Assembly: GCF_003298775.1 (NCBI RefSeq)
Contig: NZ_QNTQ01000006.1
Span: 521,127 to 585,126 of the forward strand
Origin: Rhodosalinus halophilus
GTDB lineage: Bacteria; Pseudomonadota; Alphaproteobacteria; Rhodobacterales; Rhodobacteraceae
DNA: 64,000 nucleotides
Reading direction: 5' to 3'
Under the pieces are notes generated by a model. That model saw only the letters and a list, made by a program, of their open reading frames with translations, had not been told where the DNA came from and ran no database searches. Shown in pieces: positions 10,080 through 18,572 of this stretch. The translations under genes were made by a program, and so were the position numbers. The first letter of the stretch is position 1, and every line of letters begins with the position of its first letter.

Positions 10080-10643
10080 TTAGCCCAGCTTGATCGTGGT
10101 CTCGTCGACGAACTCGGCGACGGGAATGTGCAAGTTCTCGGGCGCGGGGCCCTTCCGGATGCGGCCGGCGCCGTCGTAGTGCGAGCCGTGGCAGGGGCAG
10201 AACCAGCCGTTGTAGTCGCCCGCGCCGTCACCGATCGGCACGCAGCCGAGGTGTGTGCAGACGCCCACCTGCACCAGCCACTCGCCGGCCTCGTCGAGGG
10301 TACGGTTCTGGTCGGTCGCTTCGGCCTGGTCCTGAAGGTTGGGGTTGCGTGCGACAGGGTCGATCAGCTCGGCCACGTCCACCTGCCGCTCGGCTTCGAT
10401 CTCCTCAGCCGTGCGGCGGCGGATGAAGACCGGCTTGCCGAGATACTTCACCGTAAGCTGCGTGCCGGGCTCCAGGTCGGCCACGTCGACGCGGATGCTC
10501 GACAACGCCTCGACGTCGGCGGAGGGGTTCATCTGGTCGATGAGGGGCCAGATCGCGGCGCCCGCCGTGACCGCCCCCGCGCCTGCGGTGGCGTAGTAGA
10601 GGAAATCCCGTCTGGTACCCTGATGGTCCTCGGCGTGGGACAT
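10080..10643 (-). CDS. petA: Rieske iron-sulfur subunit of the bc1 complex
   Basis: This 187-residue Rieske protein oxidises quinol at the Qo site. The twin-arginine signal RRDFL at residues 11-15 precedes a single anchor helix, so export is by Tat with retention in the membrane. The [2Fe-2S] ligands are visible as C129-T-H131-L-G-C134 and C149-P-C151-H152. C134 and C151 are the usual disulfide pair. The start at 10643 was preferred to an upstream in-frame start because it places the Tat motif correctly. First gene of petABC; about 220 bp separate it from the divergent outer-membrane gene. Confidence 0.97.
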   Translation of the reverse strand: MSHAEDHQGTRRDFLYYATAGAGAVTAGAAIWPLIDQMNPSADVEALSSIRVDVADLEPGTQLTVKYLGKPVFIRRRTAEEIEAERQVDVAELIDPVARNPNLQDQAEATDQNRTLDEAGEWLVQVGVCTHLGCVPIGDGAGDYNGWFCPCHGSHYDGAGRIRKGPAPENLHIPVAEFVDETTIKLG

Positions 10644-10860
10644 GCGGCTTCTCCATCTCTGGGCCGGCCACGGGCCGGGCGAAAACTGCAATGCCCGGAC
10701 AGGCACGAGCGCGTCTCCGGGCAGGGTCACGCGGCTATGTAGCGGCGCACGCCGGAGCCGTCCAGCGATACAATGCCGCGCCCGGGGCGAGCGCGTCGCG
10801 CTTGAGCGCCGGCACGGCGCGGCGTATCAGTGGCTCTGATCCCGGTACCCGGAGCCTGCG

Positions 10861-11520
10861 ATGCGACACCTGACGACGCTGGTCAAGGCGATCTCGGCCG
10901 CCCTGCTGCTCGCCGGTCCGGCAGCGGCCGAGTTCGAGCTGAGCCTCTATTCGGGCTGGCAGACCTCGCCGCACAGCCGCGCAGAGGGCGACTATCCCGG
11001 CGGCGGCACCTACGACGCGCTGTTCGGATGGGAGGGAAAGTCCTTCGAACTGCCGCTCTACTACGGGCTGCGGGGGACGTGGTGGCTGACCGACCGCTTC
11101 GGCTGGGGCCTCGAGGGCACGCACGCCAAGGTCTACGCGCCCGACGACGAGCGCGCGGCGGCGGGCTTCGACCGTTTCGAGCTGACCGACGGGCACAACA
11201 TCTTCACCGTGAACGCGCTCCGCCGCTGGCCGAATCAGTGGAAGGGGCTCACCCCCTACGTCGGCGGTGGGCTGGGCTTCGCCATGCCGCATGTCGATGT
11301 CGAGCCCACCGGCGGCCCGCGCACCTACGGCTTCCAGGTCACGGGCCCCGCGGTCCGGCTTTTCGCCGGCGCTTCGATGGAGCTCTCGGAGCGCTGGGCG
11401 CTCTTCGGCGAATATCAGTTCACCTGGTCCGACAATTCGGCTGACCTCGAAGGCGGGGGCACGCTGGAGACCCGGATCGTCACCAACGCCCTCAATTTCG
11501 GGGTGAGCTACCGCTTCTGA
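10861..11520 (+). CDS. Outer-membrane beta-barrel protein
   Basis: This 219-residue protein has a cleavable signal peptide ending Ala-Ala-Ala-Glu near residue 23, and alternating strands rich in aromatic and glycine residues ([26 protein letters not shown]). It ends in Tyr-Arg-Phe, the terminal phenylalanine recognised by the barrel assembly machinery. It resembles small OmpW/lipid A deacylase-like eight-strand barrels, but I cannot assign an activity. It is transcribed alone, divergent from petA. Confidence 0.8.
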   Translation: MRHLTTLVKAISAALLLAGPAAAEFELSLYSGWQTSPHSRAEGDYPGGGTYDALFGWEGKSFELPLYYGLRGTWWLTDRFGWGLEGTHAKVYAPDDERAAAGFDRFELTDGHNIFTVNALRRWPNQWKGLTPYVGGGLGFAMPHVDVEPTGGPRTYGFQVTGPAVRLFAGASMELSERWALFGEYQFTWSDNSADLEGGGTLETRIVTNALNFGVSYRF

Positions 11521-11523
11521 GGA

Positions 11524-12135
11524 TCACGCGGGCGGCGGCCGCGTCGCCGCCATCGCGGGCCGCTCGGCGAAGACGGCATACCAGTCGTCGAGCGCGCCGC
11601 GCCCCTCGCGCCACGGCCGGTCGGGGTGGCGGAAGTCGAGATAGCCCAGCGCGCAGGCCACCGCGATCTGACCCATGTCCAGCCGGCCGGAGAGGTGGCT
11701 CATCCATCGGTTGCCCAACACGTCCAGCGCGCGGGTGATCTTGGCCCATTGCGCCTCGAGCCAGTCGGTGGAGCGATGCGGCTCGGGACGGAAGCGCGCC
11801 TCGTAGACCATGAGCACCGCGGCCTCCATGATGCCGTCTGCGGTGGCCTCCAGCGTCAGCACCTCCCAGAGCCGGCCCTCGGGATAGAGCAGCCCCTGCG
11901 TCCGGTCGTTCAGGTAGCGGCAGATCACGCGGCTGTCGTAGAGCGCGGGACCGTCGTCGCGCAGCAGCGCGGGGATCTTGCCCAGGGGGTTGGCGGTCGC
12001 CAGCGCGGGGTCGGTGGCCATCGGCGAGGTGGTGGTGTCGATCTCGTGCACCTCGCTCTCGAGCTCGAGTTCGCGGATGGCCACGCGCACCTTGCGCACG
12101 AAGGGCGAGGCGGCGGCGGAATGGAGCTGCAGCAT
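11524..12135 (-). CDS. Glutathione S-transferase family protein
   Basis: This 203-residue protein has the two-domain GST layout. The thioredoxin-like N-terminus carries SPFVRKVRVAIREL and NPLGKIPAL, with the cis-Pro of the glutathione site and the DSRVICRYL segment. An all-helical C-terminal domain follows with the conserved Asp-Trp/Leu stretch around residues 125-190. Members conjugate or reduce small electrophiles using glutathione; the substrate cannot be read from sequence. Its stop almost abuts the convergent outer-membrane gene (3 bp apart). Confidence 0.88.
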   Translation of the reverse strand: MLQLHSAAASPFVRKVRVAIRELELESEVHEIDTTTSPMATDPALATANPLGKIPALLRDDGPALYDSRVICRYLNDRTQGLLYPEGRLWEVLTLEATADGIMEAAVLMVYEARFRPEPHRSTDWLEAQWAKITRALDVLGNRWMSHLSGRLDMGQIAVACALGYLDFRHPDRPWREGRGALDDWYAVFAERPAMAATRPPPA

Positions 12136-12214
12136 CGGTGGGGCCTCCCTCTGGCGCGGCGAGGGTGCGGCGCGGCGCGGAGACTGTCAACGCGGCGCGC
12201 GCGGCACCGCCGCG

Positions 12215-12264
12215 CCGGGGGCGCTGCCCCCGGACCCCCGGGGTATTGGAAGACCATTGAAAGG
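12215..12264. repeat. Hairpin plus dispersed repeat, copy B
   Basis: A perfect 8-bp stem (CCGGGGGC, loop GCT, GCCCCCGG, 12215-12233) is followed by the repeat core at 12241-12264. The core reads GGGTATTGGAAGACC then ATTGAAAGG and has one base fewer in the T-run than copies A, C and D. The block lies in the 246-bp gap between mtaB (stop at 12382) and the GST gene start, where no gene is seen. Confidence 0.7.
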
Positions 12265-12381
12265 AGGGTGCCGTGGCAGAAGGCGTCCTGCCGCCGCCTG
12301 GCGTGTGTACGGCTGCCGACGGGGCAGGGGGGCGGCCCCCGGTCGCGCGGCATGCCTGCGGCGCCCACCGTCCCGCGGATC

Positions 12382-13629
12382 TCAGGCGGTGAGGGCGCCG
12401 CCCTCGTGGCCGGTGATCCGCAGGGACTCGATGGCCCCCACCGGGCGGTCCGCCTCGAGCGTCACTTCGGCGAAGCCTTCGGTGCGGCCCCGCCGGGGGC
12501 TTTCCATCAGCACGCGCTGGACGCTGCCCTTCTGCGCCGCGAGCCAGGCGTGCCGGCGACGCTCGCCCGCGGCGCGCAGGCGCTTCGCGCGGTCTCGGAT
12601 CGCCCGGCCATCCACCTGCGGCATGCGCGCGGCGGGCGTGCCCTCGCGCGGCGAGAAGGGGAAGACATGCAGCCAGGTCAGGCCGCATTCCTCGACGAGG
12701 CGGAGGGAATTGGCGAACTGCGCTTCCGTCTCGGTCGGGAAGCCCGCGATGATGTCGGCGCCGAAGACGACGTCGGGGCGCAGCCGCCGGGTCTCCTCGC
12801 AGAAGCGGATGGCGTCGTCGCGCAGGTGGCGGCGCTTCATGCGCTTGAGGATCAGGTCGTCGCCGTGCTGCAGCGAGAGGTGCAGATGCGGCATGAGCCG
12901 CGGCTCGGTCGCCAGCGCCTCCATCAGCGCTGGGTCCGCCTCGATCGAATCGATTGAGGAGAGGCGCAGGCGCGGCAGGTCTGGCACGAGCTTGAGGATG
13001 CGGCGCACCAGGTCGCCGAGGCGCGGACGGCCGGGCAGGTCGGCGCCCCAGCTCGTCAGGTCCACGCCGGTCAGCACGACCTCGTTGTAGCCCGCGTCGC
13101 GCAGGCGGCGGATCTGGTCCACCACGACGCCCGCGGGGACCGAGCGCGAGTTGCCGCGGCCATAGGGAATGATGCAGAAGGTGCAGCGGTGATCGCAGCC
13201 GTTCTGGATCTGGACGTGAGCGCGCGACCGGCTGCCGAAGCCGTCGATCAGGTGATGGGCCGTCTCGCGCACCGACATGATGTCGTCCACCTGTACGCGC
13301 TCGGTGCCGAAGTCGTTGGCGAGCGCGCTCCAGGTCTCCGCGCGCATCTTCTCGGCGTTGCCGAGGACGTGGTCGACCTCCTGCATCTCGGCGAAGGTCT
13401 GCGGCTCCGTCTGCGCGGCACAGCCGGTGACGACGATGCGCGCCTGCGGGTTCTCGCGGCGCAGGCGGCGGATCTCCTGCCGGGCCTTGCGCACGGCCTC
13501 GGCGGTCACGGCGCAGGTGTTGACCACCAGCGCATCGTTCAGCCCCGCATCGGTGGCCATGCGCGTCATCGCCTCGGTCTCGTAGGCGTTGAGCCGGCAG
13601 CCGAAGGTGGTGAAGCGCGGCGCGGTCAT
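12382..13629 (-). CDS. mtaB: tRNA t6A37 methylthiotransferase MtaB
   Basis: MtaB is a radical-SAM enzyme that adds a methylthio group to t6A at position 37 of tRNAs reading ANN codons. The 415-residue protein has the UPF0004 domain cysteines C11, C39 and C70 (second cluster). The radical-SAM CxxxCxxC is C145, C149 and C152 (CDHRCTFC). The start at 13629 gives the family N-terminus ([14 protein letters not shown]) and overlaps the dapF stop by 4 bp, implying coupled translation. MiaB, the i6A enzyme, is the alternative, but the short N-terminus and FGCRLNAYE motif favour MtaB. Confidence 0.92.
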   Translation of the reverse strand: MTAPRFTTFGCRLNAYETEAMTRMATDAGLNDALVVNTCAVTAEAVRKARQEIRRLRRENPQARIVVTGCAAQTEPQTFAEMQEVDHVLGNAEKMRAETWSALANDFGTERVQVDDIMSVRETAHHLIDGFGSRSRAHVQIQNGCDHRCTFCIIPYGRGNSRSVPAGVVVDQIRRLRDAGYNEVVLTGVDLTSWGADLPGRPRLGDLVRRILKLVPDLPRLRLSSIDSIEADPALMEALATEPRLMPHLHLSLQHGDDLILKRMKRRHLRDDAIRFCEETRRLRPDVVFGADIIAGFPTETEAQFANSLRLVEECGLTWLHVFPFSPREGTPAARMPQVDGRAIRDRAKRLRAAGERRRHAWLAAQKGSVQRVLMESPRRGRTEGFAEVTLEADRPVGAIESLRITGHEGGALTA

Positions 13630-14459
13630 GCGACGGCCCCCAGGAACTCGGGCGTGAGCGTGCCGGAGAAGACATGCGCGGTGGGCCCGGTCATCCAGAC
13701 CCCGCCCTCGCACCACTCCACTGCGATCTCGCCCCCGTCGAGGATCAGCGTCACCGCCCGCCCGGTCAGCCCGCGCCGCGCCGCCGCGACCGCCACCGCG
13801 CAGGAGGACGAGCCCGAGGCCAGCGTGATCCCGGTGCCGCGCTCCCAGACCCGCATGCGCAGCCGATCCGGGCCAGCGAGGCTCGCCACCTGGACGTTGG
13901 TGCGTTCGGGAAAGAGCGGATGGCGCTCGATCCGGGGGCCGAGCGCCCCGAGATCCACCGCCTCGGCGTCGTCGACGAAGAAGGTGCAATGCGGGTTGCC
14001 CATGCCGGTCGCCGTGGGCGCCCCGTCGATCGGCAGCTCCAGCGTGTCGGTCTCTTCGGCGAGCGGGACGTCCCGCCAGCCGAGGCCCGGCGGCCCCATG
14101 TTGACCGCGGTGAGCGCACCGCGCCGCTCGGCCGCCAGCACGCCGTGCGCCGTGGCCAGGCGCAGCGTGTCGCGCCCCGTCTCCTCCATCAGGTGCCGCG
14201 CGATGCAGCGGGTGGCGTTGCCGCAGGCGGCCGAGGGCGAGCCGTCGGCGTTGAGGAAGTCGAGGCGCGCATCGGCCTGCGCATCCGTGCGGATCAGCGC
14301 GAGCTGATCGAAGCCCACGCCCCGGTGCCGATCCGCCAGCGCACGGGCGAGCGCCGGCGTCACCCCGACCGCGCGGGCGCGCGCGTCGATCACGACGAAG
14401 TCGTTGCCGAGCCCGTGCATCTTCATGAAGGGCAGGCCTGTGGGAGCGGTGCGATCCAT
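13626..14459 (-). CDS. dapF: Diaminopimelate epimerase, with Ser at the second catalytic cysteine position
   Basis: DapF converts LL- to meso-diaminopimelate for lysine and peptidoglycan synthesis using two cysteines as acid/base. The 277-residue protein has the first site intact ([16 protein letters not shown]79). At the second site, where the family normally reads Ala-Cys-Gly-(Ser/Thr)-Gly-Ala-Cys, this one reads Ala-Ser-Gly-Ser-Ser-Ser-Cys (residues 214-220). S215 therefore takes the catalytic position and only the later C220 remains. Other motifs are normal, including [10 protein letters not shown]. It overlaps mtaB by 4 bp. Family is certain; full epimerase activity is less so. Confidence 0.88.
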   Translation of the reverse strand: MDRTAPTGLPFMKMHGLGNDFVVIDARARAVGVTPALARALADRHRGVGFDQLALIRTDAQADARLDFLNADGSPSAACGNATRCIARHLMEETGRDTLRLATAHGVLAAERRGALTAVNMGPPGLGWRDVPLAEETDTLELPIDGAPTATGMGNPHCTFFVDDAEAVDLGALGPRIERHPLFPERTNVQVASLAGPDRLRMRVWERGTGITLASGSSSCAVAVAAARRGLTGRAVTLILDGGEIAVEWCEGGVWMTGPTAHVFSGTLTPEFLGAVA

Positions 14460-14565
14460 GGGCGCGCATATACGCGGCCCGCCTCATCCTTTCCAGTGCC
14501 GGCGCGGCTGCAGCCGCGTTTCGGGGTTGACCGCGCGGGGGCGTCTTTCTAGAAGGCCGCGATGT

Positions 14566-14641
14566 GGGCCGTTAGCTCAGTTGGTAGAGCAACTGACTTT
14601 TAATCAGTGGGTCGCAGGTTCGAATCCTGCACGGCTCACCA
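14566..14641 (+). tRNA. tRNA-Lys (anticodon UUU)
   Basis: A 76-nt cloverleaf with CCA encoded. Acceptor GGGCCGT pairs with ACGGCTC (one G-U pair). The D-arm contains AGCTCAGTTGGTAGAGC. The anticodon loop CTTTTAA lies between CTGA and TCAG arms, giving TTT. The T-arm is GCAGG/TTCGAAT/CCTGC. It lies between dapF (divergent) and a RidA gene. Confidence 0.98.
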
Positions 14642-14772
14642 CGCTATTCAGCGACAGACGGGACTGGGGCTGCTTCGGTGCGGTTGCGCGATCCGTGGCG
14701 CGTTGCTTGTCACGGGTTTCCCGCGGGCGCACGTGCGGGCAGTGTGGCGTCGTCGGATGACCGGAGGACGTC

Positions 14773-15165
14773 ATGCAGGAACTCGCACCCGGGGGCATCG
14801 CGCCGCCTTTCGCCCGCTACTCCCACGGGATCGCCGCCGATCCCGGGAGGCGCATCGTCGTGACCAGCGGCCAGCTCGGCGTCGCCCCTGACGGGAGCGT
14901 GCCTGACGGCGCGGAGGCGCAGGCGCGTGTCTGTTTCGACAATCTCGATGCGATCCTGGCGGAGGCCGGAGGATCGCGCGCCGACGTGATTCGCATCAAC
15001 GCCTATGTCACCGCGCGCGAGCACATGGCCGGCTACATGGCCGCCCGCGACGCCTGGCTCGCGGAGGCGGACCGGCTGCCCGCCTCGACTCTGGTGATCG
15101 TGGCGGGCTTCACCCGGCCGGAATTCGTGGTCGAGGTCGAGGTGATCGCGGCCGTCCCGGCCTGA
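14773..15165 (+). CDS. RidA family protein
   Basis: This 130-residue YjgF/YER057c/UK114 family protein is the type that hydrolyses reactive enamine/imine intermediates released by PLP enzymes. Visible features are VVTSGQLGVAPDG in the first third, a central NLDAILAEAGGSRADVIRINAYVT stretch, and the end PEFVVEVEVIAAVP. The usual catalytic Arg near the C-terminus (consensus Arg-Val-Glu) is replaced here: the segment reads FTRPEFVVEVEV, so deaminase activity is uncertain. An ATG with GGAGG upstream (14760s) supports the start. Confidence 0.85.
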   Translation: MQELAPGGIAPPFARYSHGIAADPGRRIVVTSGQLGVAPDGSVPDGAEAQARVCFDNLDAILAEAGGSRADVIRINAYVTAREHMAGYMAARDAWLAEADRLPASTLVIVAGFTRPEFVVEVEVIAAVPA

Positions 15166-15168
15166 GGA

Positions 15169-15885
15169 TCATTCCGGTCCGAGCGTCGCGACCACCGGGA
15201 AGTGGTCCGAGGCGATGCGCGAGGCGTCGCTGTCGTGCACATGCGCCCGCCCGCCGAGGCCCGGCGACAGGATGAAGCGGTCGAGTGCGAAGCGCGGCAT
15301 TCGCGTGTGAAAGCTCAGCCCCGCGGGGAGTATGCGCGCGCCCTCGACGAAGGGCGCGAGCGTGCCGACCTCGCGCGGCTCGTTCAGATCGCCGGCGATC
15401 ACCCAGCGCGTCGCGCCCGCCGCGCGCACCACCTCCGCCAGCCGCTCGACCGCCACGCGGCGGAAGGTGGCGACCAAAGGCAGGTGGCAGCCGACGAGGA
15501 AGAGTTCGCCATCCGGCAGCCCGAGCCGCGCCAGAACCGCGCCGCGCGGTTCGAGCCCCGGCAGGTCGATCGCGTCGAGATCGAGCAGCGCGACATGCGG
15601 TGCGAGCGCCAGCGTGTTGCCGTGAAAGCCGGTGCGCCCGATGCCGACGCTGGGATCCAGCAGCCGCAGCCCGGCGTGCGCTTCCATCGAGGCGGGCGAG
15701 AGCACGGCGCGACGCGGCGGCACGCGGGTATCCACCTCCTGCAGCACGGCCACATCCGGGGCGATCTCGGCCAGCACCTCGACGATGCGGGCGGGATCGC
15801 GCCGGCGGTCGAGCCCGACCGCCTTGCGGATGTTGTAGCTGGCCAGGCGCAGGGCGCGGGGCGAATCGGGCGGCGAGGCAATCAT
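15169..15885 (-). CDS. Endonuclease/exonuclease/phosphatase (EEP) family protein
   Basis: This is 238 residues from the ATG at 15885. An ATG two codons earlier lies directly against the GAAGAG Shine-Dalgarno, so the inner start has better spacing. EEP-fold signatures are RLASYNIRKAVG at the N-terminus, the Glu of AVLQEVD, AGDLNEP in the middle and the C-terminal SDHFPVVA with the catalytic Asp-His. These are metal-dependent phosphodiesterases or phosphatases acting on nucleic acids or phospholipids. No signal peptide is evident. It ends 3 bp after the convergent RidA gene. Confidence 0.85.
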   Translation of the reverse strand: MIASPPDSPRALRLASYNIRKAVGLDRRRDPARIVEVLAEIAPDVAVLQEVDTRVPPRRAVLSPASMEAHAGLRLLDPSVGIGRTGFHGNTLALAPHVALLDLDAIDLPGLEPRGAVLARLGLPDGELFLVGCHLPLVATFRRVAVERLAEVVRAAGATRWVIAGDLNEPREVGTLAPFVEGARILPAGLSFHTRMPRFALDRFILSPGLGGRAHVHDSDASRIASDHFPVVATLGPE

Positions 15886-16022
15886 GGGCATCTCTTCGGG
15901 CCTCAATAGCAAGCGCCGTGCCCCGGGTTCCAGCAAGCGAAACCATGCAGCGCGACGCCGCGTGCAGTTGCAATCGCCGCGCGGCTGCCCTTTGTCGGGC
16001 AGCGCAGGCAGCGGAGCGGCGC

Positions 16023-17456
16023 ATGACACCACTCGACGAAAACGGCGGACGCGCGGGTCCGATCCTCTACATGCGCCGGCTCGCGGAGGGCCGGCTGGAG
16101 CTCGCCGCGCTGGTTCTGCGGCCCGAGGGCGAAGCGCCGGGGGCCTTCGTCGCGGAAGGGGCCGAGATCGAACCGCGCGCGCTCGCCACCATCGGCGGCG
16201 TGACCGCCCATCGCTACGACTTCGCGCTCACCGCCGACGCGGCCGCGGGCTACACCCATGACGGCACGGCCTATCCGGTCCGCACCGCGGTTTCCGGCGA
16301 CCTGCGGATCGCCTTCGTCTCCTGCAACGGCGAGGAGCACGGCGACCTCGCGCGCGATCCCGCCGAGCGCGACGCGATGTGGCTGCGCCTGGGCGAGCGG
16401 CACGACGAGGCGCCGTTCAGCCTGTTGCTGCATGGCGGGGATCAGATCTACGCCGACGAGGTGACGCTCGCGCATCCGGCGACGCGGGACTGGCCGGGCG
16501 GGGCACGGCAGACGCTTTCGCCCGACCAACTCGGCGAGGTGGCCGGGACGCTGCGCCGCGCCTACTGGGCGCGCTACATCGCGGCGATGGCGCGGCCGGC
16601 CTTCGCCCATCTCGCGGCGCGTGTGCCTTCGCTCGCCATCTGGGACGACCACGACATCTGCGACGGCTGGGGCTCGCTGCTGCGCGGGCAGGAGCGCAGG
16701 CCGCTGGGGCGCACGCTCTTTACCGCCGCGCGCGACGCCTACCTGCTGTTTCAGCATGGCACCGTTCCGGGCGGCCTGCCGCCGGGCAGTCTCGATCTCT
16801 CGGGCGCGAACCTCGGCTGGCGGGTGGACCTGCCGGGCGTTAGCCTGATCGCGCCCGACCTGCGCTCCGAGCGCACGCGACGGCGGATCATGTCGCCGGC
16901 CGGACGCGCGGCCCTGCGCGCGTCGCTCGCGCGCGGCGTCGAGGATCGGGTGATCCTGATCTCGAGCGTGCCGCTCCTGGGCCCGCGTCTGTCGCTGGTC
17001 GAGCGGGCGATGCGGCTCACGCCATGGATGGAGAAATACGAAGACGATCTGCGCGACCAATGGCAGAGCTACGCCCACCGCGCCGAATGGCGCCGGATGC
17101 TGCGCCAGCTCGCCGCCCTTCAGGCGGATGGCCACGCGGTCACCGTGCTCTCGGGGGAAATCCACCTCGCCACGCGCGGGACGATGGAAACGGCCGCCGG
17201 CCCGCTGCATCAGCTCGTGGCCTCGGGCGTGGCACATCGTGCGCCGCCGCGCCTCTATGCGGACGTGTTGGGGACGCTTGCGCGCCTGGGCGAGGCGCCG
17301 GTGCCGGAGCACCCGATCCGCCTGCACCCCCTGCCGGGTCGGCGGCGGATCTATGTCGCCGAGCGCAACTATCTCGTGCTGGAGCGCAAGGCGGGGAGGT
17401 GGCGCGCCGCCTGGGATCTCGAGGACGGCGGGCTCACCCCGGAGCTGCCCTTGTGA
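16023..17456 (+). CDS. PhoD-like metallophosphatase/phosphodiesterase
   Basis: This 477-residue protein has the PhoD-type calcineurin-like core: VSCNGEEHGD, LHGGDQIYADE, IWDDHDICDGWG and the C-terminal SGEIHLATRG, all with metal-ligand Asp/His residues. The N-terminus lacks an obvious Sec or Tat signal, so unlike classical PhoD it may be cytoplasmic. The start at 16023 is an ATG 137 bp upstream of which the divergent EEP gene begins. Its neighbour is another phosphodiesterase-fold gene, though nothing proves a shared pathway. Substrate unknown. Confidence 0.82.
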   Translation: MTPLDENGGRAGPILYMRRLAEGRLELAALVLRPEGEAPGAFVAEGAEIEPRALATIGGVTAHRYDFALTADAAAGYTHDGTAYPVRTAVSGDLRIAFVSCNGEEHGDLARDPAERDAMWLRLGERHDEAPFSLLLHGGDQIYADEVTLAHPATRDWPGGARQTLSPDQLGEVAGTLRRAYWARYIAAMARPAFAHLAARVPSLAIWDDHDICDGWGSLLRGQERRPLGRTLFTAARDAYLLFQHGTVPGGLPPGSLDLSGANLGWRVDLPGVSLIAPDLRSERTRRRIMSPAGRAALRASLARGVEDRVILISSVPLLGPRLSLVERAMRLTPWMEKYEDDLRDQWQSYAHRAEWRRMLRQLAALQADGHAVTVLSGEIHLATRGTMETAAGPLHQLVASGVAHRAPPRLYADVLGTLARLGEAPVPEHPIRLHPLPGRRRIYVAERNYLVLERKAGRWRAAWDLEDGGLTPELPL

Positions 17457-17480
17457 CGGGCAGCCGTGTCGCGCCGCGCT

Positions 17481-17702
17481 TCAGACGTAGTAGAGGTCGC
17501 TGAAGACGCGATGCACGATTTCCTCGCGCTTGATGCCGCGCTTGGCGAGTTCGGCATCCGAGAGCGATTGCAGATACTGCACCTGCCGCACGCGGCGGTT
17601 CGAGGCCGCCGCCGTTTCGAAGAACTCGCCGATCGCGGCGAGCACGGCGCGGAAGCCGCTGCGGCGGCCGGCGGTGGTGGAATGGGCCGTGATATCAGCC
17701 AT
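17481..17702 (-). CDS. Small DUF1127 protein
   Basis: This 73-residue protein has the C-terminal DUF1127 pattern: a helix, then YLQSLSDAELAKRGIKREEIVHRVFSDLYYV. It starts at the ATG at 17702 behind a GGAG eight bases upstream. Longer in-frame starts exist but lack this signal. Alphaproteobacterial DUF1127 proteins are small, arginine-rich and often stress-induced; some bind RNA or affect phosphate and carbon metabolism. It is convergent with the PhoD-like gene (24 bp apart). Confidence 0.85.
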   Translation of the reverse strand: MADITAHSTTAGRRSGFRAVLAAIGEFFETAAASNRRVRQVQYLQSLSDAELAKRGIKREEIVHRVFSDLYYV

Positions 17703-17831
17703 TTTTGGAAACTCCGTCAGATTTGTTGACCGTTTCCTCCCTTGGCCGATGACATAGGCGACCGCCGCCCGCACGGCTACGGGCGGCGGCGCATACCCGG
17801 CTCACGCCGGATGCAAGGCTTCGAATGCGAC

Positions 17832-18221
17832 TCAGGCCTCGCCGGTGCCGGTGGCGGCCCGTTCGGGCGCGGGCATCGCAGGGGGCGCGGAGGGCTGTCG
17901 CCGCGAACCCTTGCCGGCGGACGGGGCGGGCCCGTCCGAGGACGCGACCAGCCGGGGCTTCGGCGTCTCGGCGCGCGGCGCCTGCGCCTTCGGCGCAGCC
18001 TTGCTGCGCGCTGCGGGTTGCCGGCGCTTGGCCTTCGGCGGCCCCTGCGGCTCGGTCGCGGACCCGGACCGCTCCAATGCCCGCGTCCACGGGCGCAGGG
18101 TGGCGAAATCCATCGCGCTGCGCGCGAGAACGGTGGCGCAGCGCATCTGCGCGGCCACGGCGTAGCCGGAGGCCCGGGCGAGGGCCAGGCTCGCGGCGAT
18201 GGGATCGTGATACGGTGTCAT
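17832..18221 (-). CDS. Hypothetical Ala/Pro/Lys-rich protein
   Basis: This 129-residue protein begins at 18221 after a strong GGGGGAGA Shine-Dalgarno. Residues 1-50 form a likely amphipathic helix (ASLALARASGYAVAAQMRCATVLARSAMDF), reminiscent of phasin-like or polyhydroxyalkanoate-associated proteins. The rest is low-complexity, basic and proline-rich (KAKRRQPAARSKAAPKAQAP), probably disordered. The phasin resemblance is only suggestive. It is transcribed away from the pyrimidine cluster. Confidence 0.6.
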   Translation of the reverse strand: MTPYHDPIAASLALARASGYAVAAQMRCATVLARSAMDFATLRPWTRALERSGSATEPQGPPKAKRRQPAARSKAAPKAQAPRAETPKPRLVASSDGPAPSAGKGSRRQPSAPPAMPAPERAATGTGEA

Positions 18222-18572
18222 GCTTTCTCCCCCAGTGGCGATCTCGGTGTTCCGCTTCGGGCTCGCGGCGGCGCTGCGGCCGTTGCCACCGCCGCCTTGG
18301 CGACTTGCGAAAGACTGCAGGTGCATACCGCGACTTCGCGTCAGGGCTGTGACAGCGCACCACGGCACACAGTGCATGGTTTGCACGACTCGGGTGGGTT
18401 CCCAAGCGGAACCCGCGTCGGCCGACGCAGATGCGACGCTTTGCCCGGATTTTGCGCAGCGCATTCGTGACGACGCCGATCGCTGCGCCGCGAATATTTT
18501 ACCGATTGATAAAAAACAGGTCCTGTGAGAGCGTTTCCGCAAAACGACACGAGACCGACAGCGGAGACAGAC
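18222..18572. promoter_or_regulatory. Divergent intergenic region upstream of preT, with candidate RutR-type site
   Basis: This 351-bp gap between the minus-strand hypothetical gene and preT shows no gene. Its right half is notably AT-richer (around 18490-18520). The stretch TTTACCGATTGATAAA at 18498-18513 matches 12 of 16 positions of the perfect site at 22319-22334 (TTGACCAATTGGTCAA). It is therefore a plausible weaker operator of the same regulator, about 60 bp before the preT start. No clear -35/-10 pair could be fixed by eye. Confidence 0.45.

Noticed and set aside
8694..10742. 682-codon plus-strand frame across petABC
   Set aside because: The minus strand holds Rieske, cytochrome b and cytochrome c1 with all cofactor motifs; the plus frame is a His/Arg/Asp-rich shadow.
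11492..13675. 727-codon open frame on the minus strand
   Set aside because: It overlaps the outer-membrane gene, the GST gene and mtaB in other frames and reads as Arg/Ala/Gly-rich low-complexity sequence. In DNA this GC-rich, long antisense frames are expected.
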